A stretch of DNA of 64,000 nucleotides from the NCBI RefSeq assembly GCF_014633365.1, contig NC_068341.1, positions 3,782,001 to 3,846,000 on the forward strand, read 5' to 3'. Origin of the DNA: Diospyros lotus. Lineage: Eukaryota > Streptophyta > Magnoliopsida > Ericales > Ebenaceae. The notes under the pieces were generated by a model. It did not search any database. It was not told the DNA's origin and saw nothing but the letters and a program-made list of their open reading frames with translations. Below are positions 12,039-26,714 of the stretch, piece after piece (the stretch's first letter is position 1; each line of letters starts with the position of its first letter). A program made the translations under genes and the position numbers.

Positions 12039-12239
12039 GAAATTGAAGGGGAAGGAAGAAGAAGAAGAAGAAGAAGAAGTGAGGGGGAGTTTGGTGATGG
12101 CGATAAGGCAGGGTTAGGAGGAAGAGGACGATTGCTAACGTGGCGGGTGAAAAGACAGACACGTGTGGTGGCGTCTGACAAGATGTGGCGGTACTATGCT
12201 GGTGCTAACGTGCGCCCAGGGTGTGATTTTGCGTAGGAT

Positions 12240-14240
12240 AACCTGCCTGGTGGCAGCCTTAATGGAAAAATCAGTAGGTAAGTGAAATACTAAATACGAT
12301 GTTTATTAAGGTATATAAATTTTATTTATATATAAAATTTTATTTTTTAAAAAAATTAATTTTAAATGAATTATTAATGATTTTCTCTGTCGCCCTTAGT
12401 CTTAGCATTAGGCAGGTGAGATTAATAGGGATATTTTTTTTTTTTTTGTAAGAATGGTAAAATAAATATTTAACAAGAGAGATTAAGAGTTGAAGAAATG
12501 CACTTTTCATAATTAATAGTTAGAAAAGCATTAGATTAGAGATAAGATAATTTATAGAAAAGAATTGATATATAAATTGGCATATGTTGTTATTATTGGT
12601 GTATTTATCTCATTGAAAGGGATAAATTTTAAAAGTATGATTTAACGGACCTGATAAGATATTTTAACCCTCTCTCTCTCTCTGTCACTCTCTACTGCAG
12701 AAGAAGAAGAAGAAGAAGAAGAAGAAGATGTGGTAAAAGAAAGGCAGGCAGGCATGCGCATGTGAGTAAATCATGTTCACGCCCACTGTACACTCGGCTT
12801 TGCCTCTCATTCTTGTCAGTCCCCTCACCTTTTCCAGCCTGTAATCGCCACGGCCAGGCTTGGCCTGCTGGCCATGGGTGGGTGGGTGGGTGTAGTTGGT
12901 GTTGTTGTTTACGTTTTGTTTAGATTTCAAACACCAGTTTGAGCCTGGAGGCTCCTGATTAGTTCTGGTTTTCTGAAATCTATTCTATAATTTAATACCA
13001 TTATTATTGTTATTGCCATTCATTTTCCGAAATGACAGCCAGCCACAAGGTTGAAGCCACATCTAAGGCCCTAAAAAGTTGGCGTTATACCTAGTCCCGT
13101 GTGACCTTGGTACAATAATTTTTTCAATGAAAGAGGCCAACCAAAATGTGCTTCGTTAATTAATTATATTTATTTACGCTATGTTTGTTTAGTCAAATCT
13201 CATATTTTTGCTCTCTGCATTTATAATAATATCTCATTTACAATTTTACATAATATCAAACATGACTTTCATATAAACTCATGAACAAAACTTGCAAACA
13301 AATTTATAAATAAACCCGTTTATAAACTCATTTATACATATATTCAAATTCAAACTTAACAAATTAGAGTTTAAAGAGAATTTTTAGTTCCAAGTCAAAC
13401 TCAAACTCAAGTTACTTTCTTTTTTTAACAAGTCAAAATTTGAACCAACTCAAGTCCAACCCTACCCCGATCTAGGGATCTATGTTGCTGTCGTCGGTAG
13501 AGAAACCCACACATCCACTTGTACCGTGAGGAGCCCAGATCTAATGACTCGTCCCCCTTTCCAACTTCCTCCCCCGCAACATTGCAGGGTCCATTTTATA
13601 ATATTTCTGTAATATATTATATTTAATATCATATTAATATAAATATATAATACATTAATATATTAATATAATAAAAATTATCATTTATAAATATCTAAAT
13701 AAAAAATTACGTAATCTCCCTCTTTTCATAAAAATTGATTTGTCTCAAAAAATTAATAATCAGTTACTAAGATGAGGGGAGAGACGAAAACGTTTGGGTA
13801 AAATAGTCAATTACCTTAATCCTACTCAGCCTTTGAATTTTACCAACTCAATTTACAATTGAGTCACAAAACGTAACCGCCCCCATACTCTAGGTGTGTT
13901 TCCAAGGCAAAGGCACGCGCTGAGTGCTACTCCAAGTTCCAGTGGGTTTATTATCAGGCATCTCAACTAGAAATGCCCATCACAAGCACTGCCACCATGC
14001 TCTTCTTGATACATCCAGGTCAGCAAAAGCTCGATTGCAGGAGACAATCTCGCAAGTTAAAACGAAACCAAACTTGCAACCCCTACTCATATTACTTCTC
14101 AGGCAGTAATCATCCAAACGAACTTTAAGACCAACATCAAACTTGGAATTTCAAAATTAAACAAGGTCCATAACACAAAAGCAAGACTCACAATATCATA
14201 AAAAACCTGGCAGCAAAACCTTTTAAAGAATCCACCCTAC
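12240..14240. other. intergenic region with microsatellites and AT-rich repeat remnants
   Basis: Includes a (CT)n run near 12668-12682, a (GAA)n run at about 12700-12728 and a GTGGG repeat near 12876-12892. A stretch at 13220-13450 has repeated 'aaactc(a)' phrases resembling a decayed transposon end. Another stretch, at 13600-13700, is almost pure A/T. No gene was recognised. Confidence 0.5.
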
Positions 14241-14320
14241 ACTACAGAATTGAAGCAAGTATATTTATGGAATGACGCATAAAACATTGCAAAATCCTCA
14301 AAATGAGCAACACGGGCCTC

Positions 14321-17327
<3,007 letters not shown>

Positions 17328-17423
17328 GGTTGCAGTTCCCTTCGCGCCTCTTGTCTCTGTCGTCTCTCACTCTCTCTCACGTTCTCGAGGCAGCGATGAA
17401 GAGAGCGTTAAGAGGAGGGCACC

Positions 17424-17525
17424 AGGGTTTTAAAAGCGCCGAGGCTGAAACCCTAGTTGAATGTACGCTGCCAGATTGGGCCACGGCCCACAAGGTCCCT
17501 GGATGTGATGGGCCGTCTCTGGGCC
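17424..17525 (-). promoter_or_regulatory. RPS18 promoter with telo-boxes and site II elements
   Basis: Upstream of the RPS18 ATG are a telo-box AAACCCTA at 17448-17455 and an inverse AGGGTTTT at 17424-17431. These are followed by four site II type motifs: TGGGCC at 17477-17482, GGCCCA at 17485-17490, TGGGCC at 17509-17514 and TGGGCC at 17520-17525. In plants, a telo-box next to clustered TGGGCY sites (bound by TCP factors) is the known hallmark of ribosomal protein promoters active in dividing cells. Confidence 0.8.
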
Positions 17526-17639
17526 GATCTTCGGGCTTCGCTTATATTTTATCTTCTTTTATTATTATTTTTCCTGCTTCTTCTAAGCACTTCACTTTCA
17601 CTTATATTATAACCTTTCTTCACACCTAAGCGACTATTT

Positions 17640-18356
17640 AATTAATTTACTTCAGAAATACATTTCAATGAAATAAATTAAATATATATTGATTAAAATT
17701 AAGATATAAAACGTTTTAAAAGAATAAAATTTACAAAATAAGACCAAGTGTATTAAGTAACATCAATCATCTTATAATTAAAAATATTTATATGATAATA
17801 TTGACATGAATTTATGATGAAAGTAAAATTAATTCATAATCAAATATTTAAATTATAAATTATATAAAATTATTGATGTATTAACGAGATGATAGATAAT
17901 AATTTGACTAATTTCGTCAATGTCTTGTCACAATTCTTGTAAAAAATTAACTATTTTTTTGCTAAACAATTTGTTGTCATAACTCATAAATTAGACTGAA
18001 CTTTTACTAGTTTTTAATTTAATCAGGTCGATTTAATTCTTAGAACACTACAAATAAAGCTTAATTTTGTTTCCTTTTTTAAATCTGAATCTATATATAA
18101 AAAAATGGATTAGTATATTTTTAACCAAATTCCTTATTTGATATGTGACAAACCATCTAATTCAATACTTATTCATTCCTTTCTAATAGCCTCCACTTGG
18201 ATTGCGTTGTTTCCCTAATGTTTTAATTAGTGAAATTAATTTATAAAATATCTAGAATAGTTTTGACCATATTATTGTTCAAAACTTTTATATATTTCCA
18301 ATGATACCAAAGGATAAAAATCTTAAATGTCCTTTTAATATATAATCTTTTATATG
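17640..18356. other. AT-rich intergenic DNA left of the retroelement nest
   Basis: No gene. Bases 18140-18205 match the first half of a segment in IGPD intron 7 (31945-32010). Bases from about 18215 belong to an older repeat into which the LTR element at 18357 inserted; its right flank resumes at 21784. Confidence 0.5.
18140..18205 (+). repeat. left half of a split direct repeat shared with IGPD intron 7
   Basis: 'aaccatcta(a/g)ttcaatactta', followed by 'ctaatagcctccacttggattg', matches 31950-32008. The continuation of the intron copy matches 26360-26500, so about 8 kb of retroelement DNA separates the two halves here. Confidence 0.65.
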
Positions 18357-19483
18357 TGATGATGCAGAGCCCATCACCTTCTTCTGTCTCGAACCAAGTA
18401 CCTGCAAAAAGGGTGGGGACTTACTCCCTGTGATCCTTCCGACGCTCAAGTTAGTTCACGAATTTTCGAGGAGTATAATAGTAATGAAAGATAATAAAAG
18501 AGTCGCTTAAGAGTCAGATCTCCGTACCTGTAGAGGTTGTCATCTATTTATAGATGTCCCTTGGTCTTTCCTTAAGAGATAAGATATCTTTCAAAAATAG
18601 AGGCTGATCCCCTTTTCATGGGAAGAAAAGATAACCTTCCCAAATGGAGATAATTCTTGGGATGTTGGAGATATTTTTAGTTGACTGAATCTTCCTCCCT
18701 ATCTCTTTTCAGTTCAAAATCATAATAGAGATTATAAAGACACATGGAGCTCCTAGGACTTGACACGTGGCGATCGCATATTAGCCTTTACTGGCACACA
18801 TAGCTCCAAGTTAATGGTAACCTCTCAGAAGTAGTATAGTAAAATTGCCTCCTATAAATATTCCCTCATCACTTGCCCCCCACTTCTTGAACTGATCGAG
18901 TGAGAAGGTTGGGTAGCTGAAGGAGTAGTCATCATTGTTTTTTTTAGCCTCTGTAAAAAAGTTCTACTAAAAATTAGGTTAGTAGTCTTGGATGCTGAAT
19001 TCGCTTTTCAAGTCTCCCAATGCCCTTTCGCTCTTCCCATGCAGAGGGTGATTAGGTCGTTTGGGGTGATAGAGACGTTTGGGGATTTTCCTATGGTAGA
19101 GAGAGGCTATCTCTTAAATTAGTACATATATATATTGTTATTTTTGGCCTAGGGCCAAGGCCATGCTGGCCGAGGCTGCGTGCCTTGGCTTCGGGGGCCG
19201 CTGGCCAAGGCTGCGTGCCTCATTTTCGAAGCCGCTGGCCGAAGCTGTGGTGAATGAGGTTTCTCTCTTTCACTTGCTTTCCAAAGCTCATAAAATCTTT
19301 GCCCTTAACCATTTAAGTGTACTAGGATAAGCTCTACTATCCCGATGAGGCAGCTTTTCATGTAGCGCTGCTTGCTTTAGCGAGAATCTTGATCCTTCGG
19401 CTTTCATCGGAGGTTCTTTCCGAACCGAGGGGGGGTTCCATCGAACCTTCTTTTTGTTTTGGGAGTGATTCCTGTAATTGATT

Positions 19484-19990
19484 CCTTAATTATTAGGGGT
19501 GGTCCCCTTTGAGCCTTCGATGGTCGAGGTTCGTAGCCCCGAACTCGTTCCTTAATTATTAGGGGCGGTCCCCTTTGGTCTTCGATGGTTGAGGTTCAAA
19601 GCCTCGAACTCGTTCCTTAATTATTAGGGGTGGTCCCCTTTTGGTCTTCATTTGGCGGAGGTTCGTAGCCTCCAAACTAGTGCCTTAATTAATAGGGGTG
19701 GTCCCCTTTTGTCTTCGGTGGTCGAGGTTCAAAGTCTCGAACTCGTTCCTTAATTATTAAGGGTGGTCCTTTTTTGGTCTTCATTTGGCGAAGGTTCGTA
19801 GCCTCTGAACTAGTGCCTTAATTAGTAGGGGTGGTCCCCTTTGGTCTTCGGTGGTTAAGGTTCAAAGCCTCGAACTCGTTCCTTAATTATTAGGAGTGGT
19901 CCCCTTTGAGCCTTTGGTGGTTGAGGTGCGTAGCCTCGAACTCATTCCTTAATTATTAGGGGTGGTCCCTTTTGAGTCGTTCCTGTTTTT
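19484..19990. repeat. about eight tandem copies of a 66-base GC-rich unit
   Basis: CCTTAATTATTAGGGGTGG recurs at about 19484, 19550, 19615, 19682, 19748, 19814, 19880 and 19946. Each unit contains an inverted pair (GAGGTTC...GAACTC or GAGGTTCGTAGCCTC) able to fold. It lies inside the 18357-21778 element. Confidence 0.85.
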
Positions 19991-20044
19991 TAGTAAGGGG
20001 TAGTCCCCCTGAAGATCATGTCTGGTATTATTCTTCTTTGATTT

Positions 20045-20270
20045 TGAGTTGTCAGGAGTTCGAGGATCATAAGTGATCCTTTTGTCTCGAGTAGTCGGGA
20101 GCTCGATGCCCCGCGAGAATCATATTTGATCATTTCATCTTGAGTGTTCGGGGGTTCGAGGCCCCCCGAGGATCACATCTAATCATTTGTTTTTGAGTGT
20201 TCGGGGGTTCGGGGCCCCCCGAGGATCACATCTGATCCTTTGCTCTTGCATTGTCGAGGCCTTTCGGACC
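20045..20270. repeat. second tandem block with GTTCGGGGGTTCGAGGCCCCCCG units
   Basis: About four units of roughly 55-60 bases built on 'gaggatcac/atatctgatc' and 'gagtgttcgggggttcg', each with a GGGG/CCCC inverted pair. It is directly downstream of the 66-base array in the same element. Confidence 0.75.
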
Positions 20271-21783
20271 CTCGGTCTTCATGTGCACATACTAGCTTGA
20301 ATTATAGTTGATGACCGAGATTTGAAAGAATATTCATATTTTGTCTTCGCGATTCAGTCTTGATGCCTATGTCCGCAATTAGAGAAAATGTTCATATTTT
20401 GTCTTCGCGGTTCGGTCTTAATGCCTACATCCGCAATAGCCATCTCTACCGTCTTGTCATGCAAAGATGCATCCTACTAGCCATTAGCCATCTCTTTGAG
20501 GGTTCGAGGCTAGCCCAATTTGGCCCATTGCCACGTATGTGGCTGCACGATGCTATCACAAGATCAGTTATTGAAACCAGAGTGTACATGGCCATTCCTA
20601 GAGGAACTTCCACCATTTTTTATCAACTTGATTCAAAGCAGGTTCTCACCTGAAACAGACTCTGATTGACACTTGGTCTAATGGTCCCATTGGATGCTTT
20701 GGCTTTAGGGATGCTAATGGCTGCAACTATAATTCTGCGGAGAAGGAGATAGAAAACTAAAGCAAAATTAGCAGTACCTTGCTGCCGTGGAACTTCATCC
20801 ATTGATTCTGCTTGTCTTTTTCCCTAGCCTCTAGAAAGTTTTATTTTAACATAAAGCCGCATAGGATGGCGAAATCAAGCCGCATAGGATCTATAAAATA
20901 AGATGAACATCTTCTTTCTCTTGGATTGCCGCTCTCAATTTCTTCTCCCATTTTTTTTTTAGAAGTCGTTAATAATATAACATAAGAGCAAAACTTATGG
21001 GAAAACGGAAAAAATCGACACATACAATAATTGATCTTTACACACATAAATTAATAGTTGATACGCATAATGCCTTCAGCTATCTTTTCCCCTTTTATGC
21101 AATAGTGATTGGTGCATAAATATTAAACCAGGGAGCATATCGTTAATGAGATCACATATGTGAAACCTTTTCTTTCTCATTTGATCTGATTGTGCTTCGT
21201 GTGGCTTGATATTATACTTGGCAGACAAAAAGAAAAACGAGGGCCCCACGGTAGGCGTCAATTGATGATGCAGAGTCGATCACCTTCTTCTGTCTCGAAC
21301 CAAGTACCTACAAAAAGGGTGGGGACTTACTCCCCGTGATCCCTCCGACGCTCAAGTCAATTCATGGATTTTCGAGGAGTATAATAGTAATGAAAGATAA
21401 TAAAAGAATCCCTTAGGAGTCAGATCCTCATACCTGTAGAGGCTATCCTCTATTTATAGATGTCCCTTGGCCTTTCCCTTAGGAGATAAGATATCTTTTA
21501 AAAATAGAGGCTAATCCCCTTTTCATGGGGAGAAAAGATAACATTCCCAAATGGAGATAATTCTTGGGATGTTGGAGATATTCTTGGTTGACTGAATCTT
21601 CCTCTCTATCTATTTCCAGTTCAAAATCATAATAGAAATTATAAAGACACATGGAGCTCTTAGAACTTGACACGTGACGATCGCATATTGGCCTTTACTA
21701 GCACACACGGCTCCAAGTTAATGGTAACCTCCCAGAAGTAGTACAGTAAAATTGTCCCCTGTAAATATTCCCTCATCAATATG

Positions 21784-23130
21784 AAATATTCCATCTTGGA
21801 AAACAACATTATGGCATCAAATAAAAGTTATTTTAAAATCAAATGAAATGTTGTATGATATGTGAAATTATTTTGAAACTAAATGAATTGTTGCATGAAA
21901 TATGTTAAAATTATTTTGTTTTTTATATTATTTTGATGATGAAAAACTTCATGATTATTTATCGACAAAAATCATCATGTTGAATATTTTTTTATGGAAA
22001 ATATCTTTTTATCATTCAATATATATCAAATAAATGAGTATATGAAGTTTGTTGAAAATTTGCTATAACATTTGTCTTAACCTATTTTTAAAAAAATCAA
22101 GGTGAAATTGTCAACCTTTTCGAGTCTATCTGTCTATCGTTTTGTACCTTAGTTGTTTGGGTTAATTAAAAGAGTCAAACAGTCTTTTTAAAAGTGTTAA
22201 CATTTTTAAAAAAGTCGATCGTTTTAATCCTTAGATATATGAAATGCCAAAAAGAGTCAACCATTTTAGAAACAATGTGTATGTTGTATGCTTTTGAAAA
22301 TGGGTTATGCAAAAATTGTCGACAATTCTTGTAAACTGTTGACCGGACAATTTTTCACTATTTGTTTAAGTTCAAAATCTATCGATATTGATTGCATAGT
22401 GTTGACTTTCTCTCAAAATTGTTGAATTGATGCTTCACATTGTTGAGCGTTTGTCAAAGAAGCCGACATCTTTTACAAAATAGTTGATCAATTGTCTAAA
22501 GCCATTATGTGCTTAAATTTTTCCAAAAAAAAAAAAAAAATTGTCTACTGGTTTGGTGAAACTATCAACCGTTTTCTTTATTGACATATTTTATTGGCTA
22601 GTTTTTGCAGATTCTAATGGCTAGTTTTCTTTAATGCTCGTGGGAAACATATAAATACTAGCCCAAGAATATACTAGAGAGGCTAATAGATGGAAATAGA
22701 TTAATTGGATCTTACACTAGTTATTAATCTTTTCTCTAATGTTTATGCTTTCATGTTTATCTCAAAAGACTATAGATATCACTTGTACTATTTGGTTTTA
22801 GCCTTTGTTTTTTTATTTGAGAGATCATTGTAACTGAGAGTTTATTCCTTTCAGATATTCTTTATTATATTATTTATTATAATTCTTAACTTGTAAGCTA
22901 GAAGATTTACTGAGTTTTAGTAGGAGGTTTGTAATTCCTAGCATTAAGTCTAGAGGACTTATTTGAGTTTAAATATGAGATTTTAGTGATTTTTGAAATC
23001 TTTAGCGATGAACTAAAGTAGTGGAGTAGGCTAATTAAGGCGAACCACTATAAATTTCTCGTGTCATTTTTCATTATTACTTTATATCTTTTATGCCTCT
23101 CATTTTCCATTTTATATTTGTTGTTCTGTT
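21784..23130. repeat. old retrotransposon LTR-like sequence hosting two younger elements
   Basis: Continues from about 18215-18356 across the LTR element and resumes at 26246-26350 after the Copia element. It resembles 3580-4059 and 5241-6230 in order, including the end that reads 'cctaattcactctctcgagtg'. No coding potential. Confidence 0.4.
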
Positions 23131-26100
23131 TGTTATGTGTGTGACTCAACAATTGATTGGGTCAAATAAGTTGGGTTGGGCCATTGGTGTTTGAAGCCCA
23201 AGCCCAAGTCAGTTAGTCTTTTATTTTAATGCCAACCATGTTTCTTGCCCTAAGTATATAAGCTCTATTTGGTAATAGAATCATCACTTTTGCACACTAC
23301 GTACAAATAGATCTAAGAATTGAGAGAGAACAGAATGAGGAGGCAAGATCGGAGGAAGAACAAGGCAATCGGAAAGGTAAACGACATAAGGAATCATCTG
23401 TTTATTCTCTATAAGTATATCATGTGTTAGTTTGATTGCTTGAGTGAGAGATTGGTGAGATGAGAGTGCTAGGATTGTTCGGGTTTTGAGCGATGTACTT
23501 CGTTGTGGTGCGTTTTTGTTTATGCTTGATGATCGATTTATCGTTTTTGATTTATTGTGAGATCTTGTGAAAGGTTCTTGTATCTCTCATTGTAATTGAT
23601 TATGTAAATCTATTGTGTACATTTTTAGTGGATTGACTAGGGTTGATGCCCTGCCGTGAGTAGGATCTTTTGATCCAGACACGTACATGTTGTCTTCTAC
23701 TTTCTGATTTCTGTTTGTGTTGTGTGTTTGCGTTCGTATTTTGTTTCTTCATTTTTGTTCGATTATTTCTGGATTTTGGTACTGTCGTAGCTTGGTTGTG
23801 TGATTTATTTCACAGGATATTAACAAATGGTATCAGGCCATTCGAGGGCGAACCAGATTTATCGGCATTCAAGATCCAAGAACTCAATGATGGAGGTGAT
23901 CGAAATAAATTGAAGGACAAAGTCGGATCGATCGAAAGATTAGAGGTCGCAATCGATTTTTTGATTCAATAAGTAAATATCATTTTTCTTGTCCTAATTT
24001 TTCTATCCATTGATATATATTGGATTGTTTTTAATTTCGTGTTGTTCTTGAACCTAAGTTAGGGCTATAGCGAGCATGTTTATTTTACCCTAATCCTCAT
24101 TGTGTTCTTGAGTCTTTTAAATCGAAATCAAGATAAGTTTGAAAAGACAGTCATTGATTTATAGTGTACTGGATTAGATTATTTCTCTTATTTGTTCACT
24201 GTTGCTGTTGATTTCTTGTTGTTATCGTTTCTCTATTACAAGATTCATTGCTGATAGGAGTGTGTTTTACCTCCTATTGCAAGTGTATATCACTTGATTG
24301 TTTCTAAGAAATTAGTTAGGTTGATTGTATTGTTTAGTGTTCTTGGAGCTTTGCAATTTGATCCCTATATTGTTCTTGTGGCTGTAATTTTCTCCTTGCT
24401 GTCTATATTCTGTGTACATTGTTCATCCTGTGTTATTCTTGTTCCATTCTTGTTCTATTTTAAATTCTGTGTTGTTGTTTTTGGCTTTGGTTTCTATGTT
24501 GTTGTTGGTCCTTTGTTTTCCTTGCAATAACATAACCAAAGATGACACCTATGAAGATGGAACTTGAAAAGTTCGATGGCCACAGTGACTTTGGGTTGTG
24601 GCAGTAGAAAATAAAGGTCTATATGTTAAGGATAAGTCAAATAAGAAATCTTATTCTAGAGGTAAGGGTGAGTCTAAGTCTAAGGGTAAAGAGAATTCAA
24701 AATCAGTGACCTGTTGGTTTTGTAAGAAATACGGTCATCTTAGGAGAAACTGTCCTTTGAGGCAGAAAGAAGTATAAGGAGGAAAATGAAAATCTCTCAG
24801 AGGGATACGAGAGTAGGGAATGGTAGTTTATCTTTGGAGTCTAGGCATGAAAAGGCTAAGGCACATTGGTCATAAAAGGGTTGTTAGAGTTAAGCATGTT
24901 ATGCATGATTGGATTCGATTAGGTTAGTAACCTAGAGAGTTTTATGAATCCTGTGTTATGGGTTGTAGGTTTTCATAGATGCCTGTGTTATAAGTGGTTT
25001 CCATGGGTTATAGGCTATTTTCTCTGTCTTTTGGGGTTTGTTCTTGTGTTCTTACCTAGGGCCTAATATTTTTCTTTTCTTTTGTTGATAGATATTCTGT
25101 AAAGATTTTGGATATTCTTTCTTAAGTGTAAAAGTGAATCTTTTGAGAAGTTTAAGAAGTGGAAAATCTTTGAATATTGAACAGGAAAGAAAATTAAGTT
25201 TGAAGAACTGATGTAGATCTAAAAGTTGATGTGTGCCTAGCCTTGTAGAATTAGAAGAACCTGAACAAACTGATAATGTAGAGTTTAAGGTGGAAATGTG
25301 TCAGTCTTAAGGTGGAACCTTAAGAAATTTCCGTGTCTAATGAAAATCCAAGTGTTAGCCTTAATGTCTAGTTCATAAGAGTCTTGATAGAGGTTGTTGT
25401 TGCCCCATAGTAAGGCATGTATTAGTCCAATTTGTCTCAAGTCAAAAGTTTGAGCAAGCTTTGTCGTTGCTCAATGTGCTCCTGACATAATTGGGAGAGT
25501 TGCAGGGTCTTTAGTCAAATCCATTCTTGAGTTAAGGTGGAATTTGTTATGTGTGTGACTCAACAATTGATTGGGTCAAATAAGTTGGGTTGGACCATTA
25601 CCCAAGCCCAAGTCAATTGGTCTTTTATTCTAATTCCAATCGTGTTCCTTACCTTAAGTATATAAGCTTTCTTTGGCAATAGAATTGTCACTTTTACACA
25701 CCCAATTTGTTCACACACTGTTACGCACAAACGGATTTGAGAATCAAGAGAGAACAAAACGAGGAGACAAGATCGGAGGAAGAACAAGGCAATCGGAAAG
25801 GTAAACGACATAAGGAATTGGCGGTTTATTCTCTATAAGTATATCATGTGTTAGTTTGATTGCTTGGGTGAGAGATTGGTGAGATGAGAGTGCTGGGATT
25901 GCTTGGGTTTTGAGCAATGTACTTTGTTGTGTTGCATTTTTGTTTATGCTTTATGATCGATTTATCGTTCTTGATTTACTGTGAGATCTTGTGAGAGGTT
26001 CTTGTATCTCTCATTGTAATTGATTATGTAAATCTCTTGTGTACATAGATTGATTAGGGTTGATGCCCTGCCGTGAGTATGATTTTTTTATCCGAACAAG

Positions 26101-26240
26101 TACATGTTATCTTCGACTTTCTAATTTCTGTTTGTGTTGTGTTTGCATTCGTATTTTGTTTTTTCATTTTTGTTCGATCATTTCTGGATCTTGGTATTGC
26201 TGTAGCTTGATTGTGTAATTTATTTCACGAGATATTAACA
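23131..26240 (+). mobile_element. internally deleted Ty1/Copia element
   Basis: LTRs lie at 23131-23825 and 25545-26240 (695 and 696 bases), starting TGTTATGTGTG and ending GATATTAACA. A primer binding site, TGGTATCAGGCC (tRNA-Met type with changes), begins at 23828. A polypurine tract, AAGGTGGAA, lies before the right LTR. Flanks are CTGTT (23126-23130) and CTATT (26241-26245), a target-site duplication with one change. Only gag remains, with a stop; protease, integrase and reverse transcriptase are absent. Confidence 0.88.
24542..24780 (+). pseudogene. Copia gag remnant with zinc knuckle
   Basis: The start region reads MTPMKMELEKFDGHSDFGLW, then a stop (24605-24607). Further on, a CCHC knuckle C-W-F-C-x4-H-x4-C is encoded at 24712-24753. 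Gag binds element RNA in cytoplasmic particles. A large part between the two ends of gag is missing, so it is non-functional. Confidence 0.8.
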
Positions 26241-26359
26241 CTATTGTCTTAAAATCTCATTTCAAACAAAAAATTTTAGATTTTAAGTAATTTTTTATAC
26301 ACCTAATTCACTCTCTCGAGTGTATGGTGTCATATTTGTACAAACCTAAGGATTGTTTT

Positions 26360-26500
26360 GCAACAACAGTAGATTTGCTATTAATCCAACTTTCTTATGT
26401 TTTCAATTTGGTTCAAAAGGTATTGCCTAATGGTTCCACGTTTTATATTTGCGCAGATGATTTCAATGAGTAGGATGTTCTTTGCACTTTTATTTTATGT
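26360..26500 (+). repeat. right half of the split direct repeat shared with IGPD intron 7
   Basis: 'tattgcctaatggtt(t/c)ca' and 'tcaatgagt(g/a)ggatgttct' are shared with 32010-32150 in the same order and orientation. Combined with 18140-18205 it reconstructs the intron segment. Confidence 0.65.
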
Positions 26501-26714
26501 ACACAAATGAATGGAATGTTCTTCGCATATTTTTGAAATGATTGTTCTTTTGTCGTCTCTTGTATTTGTATCTTTGATTTTATAAGGAGAGATAAATTTG
26601 TAAGATGTGTTTTGAAGAGATTAGAGTTCGAATTTATGACTCACCAAAATGATATCTTTAGAGTTCATTTTTTACCATTCAAGCTATCTTTGGAGACAAT
26701 TCATACATATTCTT

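Larger units (their letters stand above)
18357..21778. mobile_element. non-autonomous LTR retrotransposon with intact ends
   Basis: The two LTRs are at 18357-18871 and 21263-21778 (515 and 516 bases). They start TGATGATGCAGAG and end CCCTCATCA, so the termini are inverted (TGATGA/TCATCA). The element is flanked by a perfect 5-base target-site duplication ATATG (18352-18356 and 21779-21783). The 2.4-kb interior lacks gag and pol; the longest frame there (20360-20653) resembles nothing known. Instead the interior carries two tandem repeat blocks. A purine tract and GGGCCCC lie before the right LTR. The layout resembles LARD-type, non-coding retroelements mobilised in trans. The orientation is uncertain. 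Confidence 0.85.

Noticed and set aside
19484..20270. Regularly spaced repeats that could suggest a CRISPR-like array
   Set aside because: Units are directly tandem with no unique spacers, lie inside a plant LTR element, and the genome is eukaryotic.
20360..20653. 97-codon frame in the non-autonomous LTR element
   Set aside because: No gag, protease or polymerase motif; it lies in the structured non-coding interior.
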